A stretch of 64,000 nt of DNA from a virus, in the IMG/VR virus record IMGVR_UViG_3300042691_037543, positions 20,737-84,736 of that record; one strand, given 5' to 3'. Both the position numbers and the translations under genes were made by a program. Under the pieces are notes generated by a model. It searched no databases and was not told the DNA's origin. It worked only from the letters and a program-made list of their open reading frames with translations. This document shows positions 30,419-38,969 of the stretch, piece after piece. Numbering within the stretch: the stretch's first letter is position 1; each line of letters opens with the position of its first letter.

Positions 30419-31554
30419 CAGTACGACCAGAACACCGTGAAGTGGTACGTCGCCGGGTCGGGCGTCACCGGGCTCGGGTCCGTCACGGCGTCGTTCTGGT
30501 CGATCTGCCGCACGCGGAAGCGAAAGATCGGCTGCCCCTCGGCCACCTGCGTGACCGGCGCGCTCACCGCAGCGTCGGCGTACGCGGCCACGTCGCCGCT
30601 CGTCGCCACCGCGGAGCTCGTCACGGTGATGCTCGCGTGTCGAAACTCACTCCCCGTGACGAGGTAGAGCAAGCTCGCCTGCGGCGTGAACCCCGCCACC
30701 TGCGCGCCGGCCCGTACCGCGATCTCCACCTGCGAGCCGGACACCGACACGCCGCGGGCGATCACGTCTACACCCGGCGGGGCTTGGAGGTTCGACAGCG
30801 TGGGCAAGAGCGAAACGCCCGTCGCCGGCATCGTCACTCGCCCGCTCGCCATGCCGATGCCGTTCGGGAACAGCAGCTTGCGAAGGTCGGTGATCTTGTT
30901 CTCGGCGATGCTCGTCGCCGCAGCATCGACGAGCACCTCGGCGATCTTGATGTAGCCGGCCGTCGTGCTCGGCGCCGCGGGGGAACCCGCGGGCGTGCCC
31001 GTCTTGTAGTTGATCTTCGCCGCGCCGTTGACGCTCGTGCGCCCGTCTTGGAGGAACGCCAGCGTCTTGTTCACCAGCGTGGCGACGAACTGCCCCGTGC
31101 CGGTGTCGAGCACATCGCGCGAGCTCGAATCGGTGGTGTATCGGTCGTACGCCACTTCGACGATGTCGATGCGGGGGTTCGTAGGGTCGGCGGCGGGGAC
31201 TGCGATGGTCTGCGCGGCGTTGAGAACCAACGGCTTGTACGAACTACGGTCGTCGAGCCCGGTGACGCTCCCGATGGCCACGGGTACGTCAGCACCGTTG
31301 TTCTGAAAGCCGTACCCAGCGCGCACGACGATGTTCATGCTCGCCGGCGACTCGGGGCCAACACGGAACGAATCGCCGAGAAACCCCTCGCCCGCCGCGA
31401 GCGTGGGGTTGGCTACCGCCGTACGCACACCGAGGAGGTACTTGAGCATCTCGCGCAGCGACCGGGCGCTCTGCGACCACTGCTGGTTCATGTCCGTGCT
31501 GAGCGGGCGCTCGCGGACGTTGAGAATGACTTGATCCCAGGGGTTGTTCGCCAT
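30418..31554 (-). CDS. Baseplate/fibre-junction structural protein
   Basis: A 378-aa protein; I chose ATG 31554, just after the preceding stop, because the longer frame lies inside the neighbouring gene. The N-terminus (NVRERPLSTDMNQQWSQSA) and a helical segment are followed by beta-rich domains. One has DIVEVAYDRYTTDSSS and later IKIAEVLVDAAATSIAENKI, a pattern seen in phage baseplate-to-fibre connector proteins. Placement between the last baseplate gene and the fibre supports a connector role. Confidence 0.65.
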   Translation of the reverse strand: MANNPWDQVILNVRERPLSTDMNQQWSQSARSLREMLKYLLGVRTAVANPTLAAGEGFLGDSFRVGPESPASMNIVVRAGYGFQNNGADVPVAIGSVTGLDDRSSYKPLVLNAAQTIAVPAADPTNPRIDIVEVAYDRYTTDSSSRDVLDTGTGQFVATLVNKTLAFLQDGRTSVNGAAKINYKTGTPAGSPAAPSTTAGYIKIAEVLVDAAATSIAENKITDLRKLLFPNGIGMASGRVTMPATGVSLLPTLSNLQAPPGVDVIARGVSVSGSQVEIAVRAGAQVAGFTPQASLLYLVTGSEFRHASITVTSSAVATSGDVAAYADAAVSAPVTQVAEGQPIFRFRVRQIDQNDAVTDPSPVTPDPATYHFTVFWSY

Positions 31555-31556
31555 CG

Positions 31557-33179
31557 CTACTCTCCTCGGAGCTCCATCACCGACGCGACACCGGCAGCGC
31601 GGATGGCCGCGATGTTGTCGAACAGTGTCTTGTAAAACTGCTGCTTGGGAAGGTCGAACCCGTCGTACCCGCCCTGCACGCCGAAGCTGAACGTGGCCGG
31701 CACGTCGAACGCAGCGTATGCGCGGCGCCCGACAACCTCGCCCTGTGTATAGCTGTGGCCGGCAGCGTTCATCGCGGTGTCGTCGTACGCCATCCCCACG
31801 TCTTCGAGGTGGGCGAGGTTCGGGACACCCACAATGAACGCGGCGCGGTACTCCACGTCGTCGAGCCACCGATTCCGCATCGGGACCGTCGGCGCGGGCC
31901 AGTCGTAGCAGAAGATCGACTCGTACGGCGAGAGCCACGCAGGGAGTGCCCCACCGTAGTACGTCGGCGTGCCAGCTTGATCCGACGGGTAGTCCCAGCA
32001 CGTCTGGTACGCCGGCTCGAACGTCTCGATGAAGTCGTACGTCAGCCCGTACAGGTCGAACACCGTCTCCAGAAACCGCTCGATGGCGTCCGGCGAGATG
32101 GTGTCCGGCAGCGTGCGGACACGATAGCGGTACTGGTTGTCTGGCTCGTTTCGAGCGCGGGTAATTCCTCGGTCGAACCCCACCGCGTCGAGCATGGCCG
32201 CCTTGCCGTTCGTAAACGGCAAGATGTTCGTGACCGTGATCGTGTTATCGATGAACGTGCGCGCGCCGGACGTGTCGAGCTGCACCATCTTCTCGACGGT
32301 GTCCACGTCCCCTTCGAGCGTGATCGCCGAAACAGGTGTGATGACGCGGCCGAGCGCGTTGTACTGGTAGCTTTTATGAAGCGACCGGGCGCTTGCGGCG
32401 ATGGGGCCGAGGTCAGATGCACCGAACACAGCGTCCGTCGTCGTGACGAAGCGCCTGCCCGACTTGCTGCATCGCAGAATGGTGCCAGCACCAACAGTCA
32501 CCGCGCCGGCCGCGTCGGTTGGGCGCTGAAACTCGACGGTCCCCGTCGCGAATGCGCCGCTGTCGGCGTACATCGCGAGGTTGCCGCACTCGAATCGCTC
32601 GATGGCGAGAGAGATGCGCTCGGCTACGGCGGCGACCGCGCGGAACACCTCGTAGCCGCTGTCCGTGTAGAGCTTGAGCGGGTCGAGGTACCAGCTCGGT
32701 AGGATGTTATCGATCAGCCGCAAGTAGTACGCGGCATCGTGCGCGACGCCGTCGCACTCTGTCGGCCCAGGCCCCGCCGTGGCAGAGAACGTCGGCACGA
32801 CGGTTGGCTCGGGCGCAGGCGCCCCGGCTTCCAGCGAGTAAACCGCGGTGTTGTCCGCGAGCTCACCGCCGGTGCCGATCGCGAACGTGTGCAGCGTAGG
32901 CCCGTCGGGCCAGATGGGTGCCCGCCGGAGCGTGTACCCAAACCCGTTGCCGTAGGTTCCGTGTACGACAGCGATGCGTGTCGAGAGCCCGCGGTACGAC
33001 TCCGTGAACGCCGAGCCATCCCAGGCAACTTCTGTAAGAAGCATCCCAGGAAACTCGACGGAGAGGATATCCCGCGCGATGGCGGTGCCGTTCTCGTACA
33101 CCTCGACGTAGATGCCGTCGTCGGTGGCGATCTCGGAGCCCGATGCCGGGCTGTTCGCGGTGATGACGGGTGGTGCCAT
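31557..33179 (-). CDS. Baseplate wedge component (tail protein I / gpI-like position)
   Basis: A 540-aa protein. The first ~130 residues are an Ig-like bacterial domain (DGIYVEVYENGTAIARDI). The remaining part has baseplate features: YYLRLIDNILPSWYLDP, then YRYRVRTLPDTISPDAIERFLETVFDLYGL, then a Trp/Tyr-rich C-terminal region. The order J - this gene - fibre matches P2/Mu-type clusters, where gpI follows gpJ. Direct homology to gpI is not certain from sequence alone. Confidence 0.65.
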   Translation of the reverse strand: MAPPVITANSPASGSEIATDDGIYVEVYENGTAIARDILSVEFPGMLLTEVAWDGSAFTESYRGLSTRIAVVHGTYGNGFGYTLRRAPIWPDGPTLHTFAIGTGGELADNTAVYSLEAGAPAPEPTVVPTFSATAGPGPTECDGVAHDAAYYLRLIDNILPSWYLDPLKLYTDSGYEVFRAVAAVAERISLAIERFECGNLAMYADSGAFATGTVEFQRPTDAAGAVTVGAGTILRCSKSGRRFVTTTDAVFGASDLGPIAASARSLHKSYQYNALGRVITPVSAITLEGDVDTVEKMVQLDTSGARTFIDNTITVTNILPFTNGKAAMLDAVGFDRGITRARNEPDNQYRYRVRTLPDTISPDAIERFLETVFDLYGLTYDFIETFEPAYQTCWDYPSDQAGTPTYYGGALPAWLSPYESIFCYDWPAPTVPMRNRWLDDVEYRAAFIVGVPNLAHLEDVGMAYDDTAMNAAGHSYTQGEVVGRRAYAAFDVPATFSFGVQGGYDGFDLPKQQFYKTLFDNIAAIRAAGVASVMELRGE

Positions 33180-33180
33180 G

Positions 33181-34389
33181 CTAGTACGCGGGCGCGTCGG
33201 GGTTGTTGCTGCCCTGGAGCGTGCGGTCTGGTTGCACGCTGGTGGCGACGACGATGGCGGACGAGCTGCGGAGCACTTGGAGTGGGGCCACGTTCACGTC
33301 ACCCACTGGTGAAAGAATCTCCTGCCCCGTTACGTCCAGACCGTTCACCGCGCGGAGTCGTTGAATCATGCTGGCGATGGTCAGGTCTTGCCCGGGTGCG
33401 AGCGAGTTGATGTACGCCGCGATCACTCCGCGGGCGTTCATCGCCACCGTGTCGGCGTCGCTGCCGGCGTAGAAGCGCAGACCGAGCGTGACAGCCTGCA
33501 TCACGACCGATGCGACCTGCACCTGCACGAAGATGCCGGCGGCGCGGGTGTCGGAGAGCGCGTTGAACACTTGGTTCGCGAGCGTCTGGCTCTGCGACTG
33601 ATACGACGCGGGCGTCGGGTCCAAGTCCATCAGCGCCTCGGTGAACGCATCGGTTACGATGAGATTCACGAAGCGCGCGGGCCGCCCGAGCTGATCCTGC
33701 CCCTCGAACGCAGTAGCGGTGCGGACACCCGGGACACCACGCGCCGCAAACTCGATGGCGGGCAGGGTGCCTCGGCGGGCCGTTGTAAAGAACAACCGCG
33801 CCCGCGCGCGCAGCTGGTCGTCTGTCTCTTCGTCGTCGGCGCCCGTCGTCGCGACGGTATTCGTCACGCGAAGGTCCGCCGGCGCACCGACGATGGGCGT
33901 AACGATAGATGTGATCGTGCCGACGCGCGCTTGGTTCTCCAAGCCAGGAAACACGGATCGAACTTCGACGGCGACCGGCCCCGTGCTACCTGCGTTGAAC
34001 GTCGCATCGACCCAGGTGATGAACTCCTTACCGTCGGAGGTCTGTAGCTTCACACCCTTGGGGATCGAGAACGTGCCGGGCGACGGCGCCGTCGTGCTGA
34101 ACAGCACCGTACCGAGCGCCTGCGACGCCGGCTTGCGGGTCATGCCGCTGCATCGGTCGAACACGAGCCGGTCGAGGTCTTTCTTCTTCGCGACGCTCAG
34201 CAACAACGCACCCTGCGCGCGCACCAGCTGCGCGCTCAGGTCATCCCCCACCGAGGCGATGGCCGCCACGATGGAGTTGGTGTCCGTACCCTCGCGCTCG
34301 ATCACCTCGCGAGTGAGCTTCGAGTTACGCGACAGCATGGCGTCGCGGGCGATGCGGAAGTAGTCCTCGAACGAAGGTGCGTCAGCCAT
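33181..34389 (-). CDS. Baseplate J-like protein
   Basis: A 402-aa protein of the Baseplate_J (gpJ/gp47) family. It shows PASQALGTVLFSTTAPSPGTFSIPKGVKLQT and FPGLENQARVGTITSI, then DEETDDQLRARARLFF, then RGVPGVRTATAFEG and a C-terminal DLTIASMIQRLRAVNGL. These are the characteristic blocks in the right order, at the usual length (300-400 aa). It forms the wedge that surrounds the hub of the contractile tail. Start ATG 34389. Confidence 0.88.
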   Translation of the reverse strand: MADAPSFEDYFRIARDAMLSRNSKLTREVIEREGTDTNSIVAAIASVGDDLSAQLVRAQGALLLSVAKKKDLDRLVFDRCSGMTRKPASQALGTVLFSTTAPSPGTFSIPKGVKLQTSDGKEFITWVDATFNAGSTGPVAVEVRSVFPGLENQARVGTITSIVTPIVGAPADLRVTNTVATTGADDEETDDQLRARARLFFTTARRGTLPAIEFAARGVPGVRTATAFEGQDQLGRPARFVNLIVTDAFTEALMDLDPTPASYQSQSQTLANQVFNALSDTRAAGIFVQVQVASVVMQAVTLGLRFYAGSDADTVAMNARGVIAAYINSLAPGQDLTIASMIQRLRAVNGLDVTGQEILSPVGDVNVAPLQVLRSSSAIVVATSVQPDRTLQGSNNPDAPAY

Positions 34390-34397
34390 GTTCGCCT

Positions 34398-35237
34398 CTA
34401 CAGGGAGACAACCGCATCGGGGATGCGCGAGCGTACTTGAATCTGGTTGCCCGTGCTGATGCGGCGGGCGGAAACCGTGACGTAGACGATGCCGTCAGGG
34501 TCGATGTCTACCCGTGCTGACACCGTGTCCACGTCCGGCTCCTGGCGAATCTGCCGCTCGATTTCTGCAACGAGCGCAGGTACGTCGGAGAGTGGTGTCG
34601 GCTCCTGCACGCGAAACCCGACGCCGAACCTGTCGCGTGGGATGTGCGTGAACTCACCGGGCCGCGCGATCAGCCGGCGAACGATCATCTTGTAAAGAAG
34701 GTCGTCACCAGAGTCGCTCGCGTAATCGCCGCCAGCCTGCACGGCTAGAATGCCCGACACGTCGTCTGGCGCAGCCTGCCGGTTACGGATATCGACGAAG
34801 TTGACTCGGTTGATTTGCTTGGATGCTGCGGGAACCTGCGCCGCGGCGCAGGACGCGGTGGTCGGCGCCACCATCGAAGCCCCCGCTGCGGACACAATAT
34901 TCGGACAGGCCACCTGCAACGTGTGAAACACGTCAGGAAACTTCTCCAAGCAGTACAGCTCGAACTGCCGGCCGCCGCTGCCCTCGACCTCGCGCACGGC
35001 GATCAGCCGCAGGTTCGTGGTGGCGCCCACAACGCTGATCGACCAGTTGCTCAGGTTGAGCGCAGCACCCGTGCGGAACGCGGTGCCAACGCGAGCCGGC
35101 TCGGTAAAGGTGACACGCACCGTGCGCTCGCTGTTGGCGAACACGTCCTCGATGGAGAACACCCCCGTGGTCGGCTCGATGCCCCACGGACCTACGCCCC
35201 AGTAATCCGTACCGTAGCCGGAACCGTTGCTCGGCAT
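34398..35237 (-). CDS. Baseplate wedge protein, gp25/GPW-like C-terminal domain
   Basis: A 279-aa protein. The N-terminal ~150 residues are beta-rich and unrecognised. The C-terminal ~110 residues read LLYKMIVRRLIARPGEF, then PRDRFGVGFRV, then LVAEIERQIRQEPDVDTVSAR and YVTVSARRI. This is the GPW/gp25 lysozyme-like wedge fold that initiates sheath polymerisation. An extra N-terminal domain makes it about twice the usual gp25 length, so it is probably a fusion specific to this lineage. It overlaps the spike gene by one base. Confidence 0.78.
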   Translation of the reverse strand: MPSNGSGYGTDYWGVGPWGIEPTTGVFSIEDVFANSERTVRVTFTEPARVGTAFRTGAALNLSNWSISVVGATTNLRLIAVREVEGSGGRQFELYCLEKFPDVFHTLQVACPNIVSAAGASMVAPTTASCAAAQVPAASKQINRVNFVDIRNRQAAPDDVSGILAVQAGGDYASDSGDDLLYKMIVRRLIARPGEFTHIPRDRFGVGFRVQEPTPLSDVPALVAEIERQIRQEPDVDTVSARVDIDPDGIVYVTVSARRISTGNQIQVRSRIPDAVVSL

Positions 35238-35971
35238 TACTTCACCTCCGTATCGGTAGCACGGGGGTCAGGCGGGATCGGTGGCGTCGGCGGGCTCGGG
35301 CTCGCGGGCGGGATCGGCGTGGCCGTCGTACCGGGCGCCGCAGCGACGGTGTGCGTGTGCGCGTTATACGCGGCGAGGAGCGTCGAAGCCTGCGCTCCTA
35401 GCGTGGTGAAGCGGTTTTCGACCGTCTGCATCCAGTCGTACAGGGTGTTTCCGAGCACCGCGGGCTGGAGTGCGGTGTCGCCGAGCTTCACCTTGCCGCC
35501 GCCCTTGGCCTGCAAGCGAATGTCACCGTCGCCTTCGGTGGTCATGGTGATGCCGCCACCACCCGTGGCGCGGACGCGCAGGTTCTTGCCCGGCTCGACA
35601 TACAGCAGCACGTCCTCCGTGGCCTCGTTCCCGGTGCCGCCGTCCGACATGGGCTTGTCGGCACCCGTCCACACCCGCGAGATGATGACCGGGCCGCTGT
35701 CTTGGTCACCGTACGGCACGGCAACCACGACGATGTCGTCGGGCTTCGGCGGCATGAAGAACCCGAAACCGTCGCCTGCGTAGGCCGCCCCGATCAAGCA
35801 CGTCTGCTCCTCACCCGTGGGCTCGAACTCCACGTCCGCGAAGAACCCGTGGTCGGGGTCGAAGCCGGTCTGTACGACACGCGCGAGCGTGATCCACGTC
35901 CGTGGGTCCACGCCGGGGCGCGAGACGAGCCGCGAGATTTTGCCTGCGTCTACGCTGCGTCGCCGCGGCAT
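35237..35971 (-). CDS. GpV-like baseplate spike protein (OB fold)
   Basis: A 244-aa protein. Residues ~25-110 form the OB-fold spike domain: TWITLARVVQTGFDP, CLIGAAYAGDGFGFF, KPDDIVVVAVPYGDQDSGPVIISRVW. A Gly-rich beta-helical stretch (GGGITMTTEGDGDIRLQAKGG) is followed by a helix and a His/Pro-rich tail (AHTHTVAAAPG...PPASPSPPTPPIPP). The tail could bind metal at the tip or connect to a PAAR-like cap; no PAAR gene was seen nearby. It forms the central membrane-piercing spike. Confidence 0.82.
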   Translation of the reverse strand: MPRRRSVDAGKISRLVSRPGVDPRTWITLARVVQTGFDPDHGFFADVEFEPTGEEQTCLIGAAYAGDGFGFFMPPKPDDIVVVAVPYGDQDSGPVIISRVWTGADKPMSDGGTGNEATEDVLLYVEPGKNLRVRATGGGGITMTTEGDGDIRLQAKGGGKVKLGDTALQPAVLGNTLYDWMQTVENRFTTLGAQASTLLAAYNAHTHTVAAAPGTTATPIPPASPSPPTPPIPPDPRATDTEVK

Positions 35972-37824
35972 TACGATCTCCGTCTAGACCGCGCGGGGAC
36001 GGTCGTGCGCGTCGGTGGTGTAAGCGCCTGCTGGATATCCGCGCCGCCGATGTCGTTGCGGATGACGAAGTAGTTTTGAAACTCGAAGCTCGCGCTGATC
36101 CCGCCCGTACCCGTCGCGTCCCAACTCAGACTGACGCTGCTGACGCGAAAGAAGTTCTGGATGCGGTTTACCGAGCCGCGGCTTGTCGCCATGATCGCCC
36201 GCGCAAGCTGCTCGTTACCCAGGCGCTCGGTGATCTCGCGAAGCTGGTCCGCGAACGGCGCGCGGAAGTGGTCTACGGCTGTGGACGTGATGGACTCGCG
36301 CCCACCGCGCACCACAGAGCCGTCGAAGAAGAACTCGACGGCGTCTCCAGGCCGCACGCGGAGAATGTCGGGGTCGTCGTTTCCGCCGCCGTAGCTCGCG
36401 AGGTCTTTCGTCTCGCACGAGCCGGTCATCTCGTTGCGGCTGATCTCCTCGAACAACATCCGCGCGATGGACTGCAACCGCGCCTGACTACGCACGCCGT
36501 ACACCGGCACGTTGACCATGTCCGTCTGCGACTGTTGCCCGGACGGAGCTACGCGGTTTCTCGCGGCGTCTTGAACAGCCTGAGAAGCGGCCTCTACGGC
36601 GGCGTTCGGCGCCCGGCGAAGACGCGCAGCGAGCGCCGCGGCATTCGGCTCCGTGCGCTGCCGCGGCGGGGTCAGCGGCCACCGCGCTTCGAGCCGTCGT
36701 GCGTTACGCGCCGTGCGGTCGTAGTCCACGGAGATCACGCGCACGACCTTCGGCTTCTGGTTGCCGCCGAACTTGCGGTTGAACTTCACCGAGGTCGCGT
36801 TGCGCCCGTAGATGATGCGCCGGACGCTCCACGGCGCCATCACGCCATCGCCGCGAGGCTGATCGGGGCGGAACGGCGTACGGATCGTCGCGTCGAAGCC
36901 GGCGTTTACCTGCTGGAAGTACCCACGGGCGGGGCGGATGAACAGCGAGCGGTTGTTGAAGTACGGGATGGCGCCGACGAGGTAGCAAAGGCGCACGATC
37001 ACGTCCCAATAGGTCATCTCCGTGCCGCCTTGCTGGCTGGCTACGGGCGCCGTGCGCTGCCCGCGTGCGCCACGGCGGTGGCGCGGAATGATGTCGTCGG
37101 GCAGGGCGCTCGGGATACCGTCAGGCCACTCCCGCTCGTTGACGACCACCTGAAAGTGGTCCGAGCCGGGGTGCATGGCGAGCACGTCGCGCACGACCCG
37201 GTCGATACGCTGGTTCACGTTCAGGTTGGCGAGCGCCCGTGACGTGATCGGCGAGTCGAGCAGCAGCCCGCGGAGGTCGCGGCCAGAGATGTTGATTTCC
37301 GCGCCCTCGGACGTGTACTCGACGTTCCATTCATCGGCGATGCCAGCGAACACGATGGTGGAGTTGTTGGGGTTGTTCTTGTCGTCGCGTGTGCGGAGCT
37401 GGGACGCACGCGGGCGGTTGCCACCCACCTGACGAACACCATCGGCGAAGTCCGCGGCAGACACGGTGCCCATGTGAATCTCGACGCCAAGCGCGCGCAC
37501 GGTGCGCGGATCGATAGGCAGCTCGCGGAAGTCGAACGTCAGGTCGAACGTCGATGCCTGCCGGACACTCGGCATCTCGACAGAGCACGACTTCGGTACA
37601 CGCCCCATGATGAACGTCGGGATGCCACCAACCTTGTCCTGTCGAGCAACACGGTTCGGCGTGAGGATATCGGGGCTTGACCGCGCGTTGCCGTCGCCCG
37701 ACGCAGGCGCATCCGATGTGTCGTCCGTCGAGAGCGGCACCGGCGGCGTGACCGAGGCAAGCAGCGCTTCGTCGAAGACGATGCTCAAGTTCACGACGCA
37801 ACTTGGGTAGTAAGTGCCGCTCAT
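35971..37824 (-). CDS. Baseplate hub protein (GpD/gp27-like)
   Basis: A 617-aa protein; ATG 37824 was chosen because of the ATGA overlap with the LysM gene, and because the longer frame runs into that gene. Hub features: SCSVEMPSVRQASTFDLTFDF, then WNVEYTSEGAEINISGRDLRGLLLD, then YWDVIVRLCYLVGAIPYFNNRSLFI. The last two blocks match late-control D/gp27 hub proteins that bind the spike and the tube. The C-terminal part (residues 480-600) has a DPDILRVRPGDAVEFFF segment, also typical. Length is at the upper end for the family. Confidence 0.78.
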   Translation of the reverse strand: MSGTYYPSCVVNLSIVFDEALLASVTPPVPLSTDDTSDAPASGDGNARSSPDILTPNRVARQDKVGGIPTFIMGRVPKSCSVEMPSVRQASTFDLTFDFRELPIDPRTVRALGVEIHMGTVSAADFADGVRQVGGNRPRASQLRTRDDKNNPNNSTIVFAGIADEWNVEYTSEGAEINISGRDLRGLLLDSPITSRALANLNVNQRIDRVVRDVLAMHPGSDHFQVVVNEREWPDGIPSALPDDIIPRHRRGARGQRTAPVASQQGGTEMTYWDVIVRLCYLVGAIPYFNNRSLFIRPARGYFQQVNAGFDATIRTPFRPDQPRGDGVMAPWSVRRIIYGRNATSVKFNRKFGGNQKPKVVRVISVDYDRTARNARRLEARWPLTPPRQRTEPNAAALAARLRRAPNAAVEAASQAVQDAARNRVAPSGQQSQTDMVNVPVYGVRSQARLQSIARMLFEEISRNEMTGSCETKDLASYGGGNDDPDILRVRPGDAVEFFFDGSVVRGGRESITSTAVDHFRAPFADQLREITERLGNEQLARAIMATSRGSVNRIQNFFRVSSVSLSWDATGTGGISASFEFQNYFVIRNDIGGADIQQALTPPTRTTVPARSRRRS

Positions 37825-38966
37825 CCGACGACTCCGCTGGTGAGCACGGGGATCATCACGAGGTCGCCGACGGAGAGCTCCGGCTCGCGGAACCCGTTGT
37901 AGACCATGAGCGCCCGCCACTGGTCCGGCGTGTCGTAGAACTGGCGCGACACGTCGCGGAGCGTCTCGCCGGCCCGCGCGAAGTGTACCGCCTGCACCTC
38001 GGCTTCGAGCACTTGGAGCTGAATCTGTTTCTCGATGGCCGCCTCGCGCTTCAAGTCCTTCGCAGCGACCAGCACCTCGGTCGTATACGCGAGGTTCTCG
38101 AAGTATTTGATGTACGCCTCTCCGTCATCCACGAACGGGTTGAGGAACACGTCCTCGGGCGCTGCGAACTGCGAGTAGGTGTCGATCACCTCGGTGCAAC
38201 CGTTGATGACACCGTTGAGCAGGCCGAGCGCGTTACGCGCCGTCCCGACAGGACCGAGCACGTTGTCAGCGAAGCTCACTGCTGTGGACGTGTACTCGTC
38301 CATCGCGGATCGCGCGCGGGACAGCCCGCGGTTGATCTCGTTGAGCATCCCCGAGATGGAGTTGGTGTCCGGTGCGTCGTTGATGATGTCTTCGAGGTCC
38401 GCGAGCGACCCGCGCATCACTTGAAGGTTGCGTACCGGGGATGGCCCGTCCGCGACCACGGGCGGCGTGACGCGCTGACCCTGGCTCGTCCACTTGAACG
38501 CGAGCGACCACTCGCAGTCGTTCAGGTTGTCCCAAGTGTGTGAAAACGACGTGATGTGCCCGCGGCGCGTGATGTGCCCCCAGCTCACTTCGACGAGCTG
38601 GCCGGCCATGCGCATGTCATCGACGAGGTTCACTAGCGCAGCGACGGAGTCCACGCGCGTGTTGCTCACGGTGGCGGGGCCGCCACGGGTTGTGGTGGGG
38701 GCCGTCGCCGTCGCGGCAGAGCGGATGTACTTGTCCTTCCACTTGCCCTGGATCGTCGTGTCGCCCTCTTCGGTACCCGTGACGGTGCTCGTCGCGACCG
38801 GGTTGCCGGCGTAGTAGGTGACCTCGACGCGCTGTGTGCCGCTGAACTGGAGTGGGCGGTAGGGCAGCGCACGGCCCGTCAGTCGAAGCTCACGGCGCGG
38901 GCCGGTGAGCTCTTTAATGACGAACGGCGGGACGATGTCATTCGCTTCTGCGCTGATGGTCGCCAC
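37821..38966 (-). CDS. LysM-domain tail assembly protein (gpX/gp53-like)
   Basis: A 381-aa protein. The N-terminal half is a beta-rich domain (FSGTQRVEVTYYAGNP; WGHITRRGHITSFSHTW) typical of proteins that join the tape measure to the hub. The last ~55 residues are a LysM domain (HFARAGETLRDVSRQFY; LMVYNGF; LSVGDLVMIP) linked by a coiled coil (KREAAIEKQIQLQVLEAEVQ). In phages such proteins sit at the tube-hub junction. Gene order tape measure - LysM - hub - spike agrees. Confidence 0.82.
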   Translation of the reverse strand: MATISAEANDIVPPFVIKELTGPRRELRLTGRALPYRPLQFSGTQRVEVTYYAGNPVATSTVTGTEEGDTTIQGKWKDKYIRSAATATAPTTTRGGPATVSNTRVDSVAALVNLVDDMRMAGQLVEVSWGHITRRGHITSFSHTWDNLNDCEWSLAFKWTSQGQRVTPPVVADGPSPVRNLQVMRGSLADLEDIINDAPDTNSISGMLNEINRGLSRARSAMDEYTSTAVSFADNVLGPVGTARNALGLLNGVINGCTEVIDTYSQFAAPEDVFLNPFVDDGEAYIKYFENLAYTTEVLVAAKDLKREAAIEKQIQLQVLEAEVQAVHFARAGETLRDVSRQFYDTPDQWRALMVYNGFREPELSVGDLVMIPVLTSGVVG

Positions 38967-38969
38967 GGC

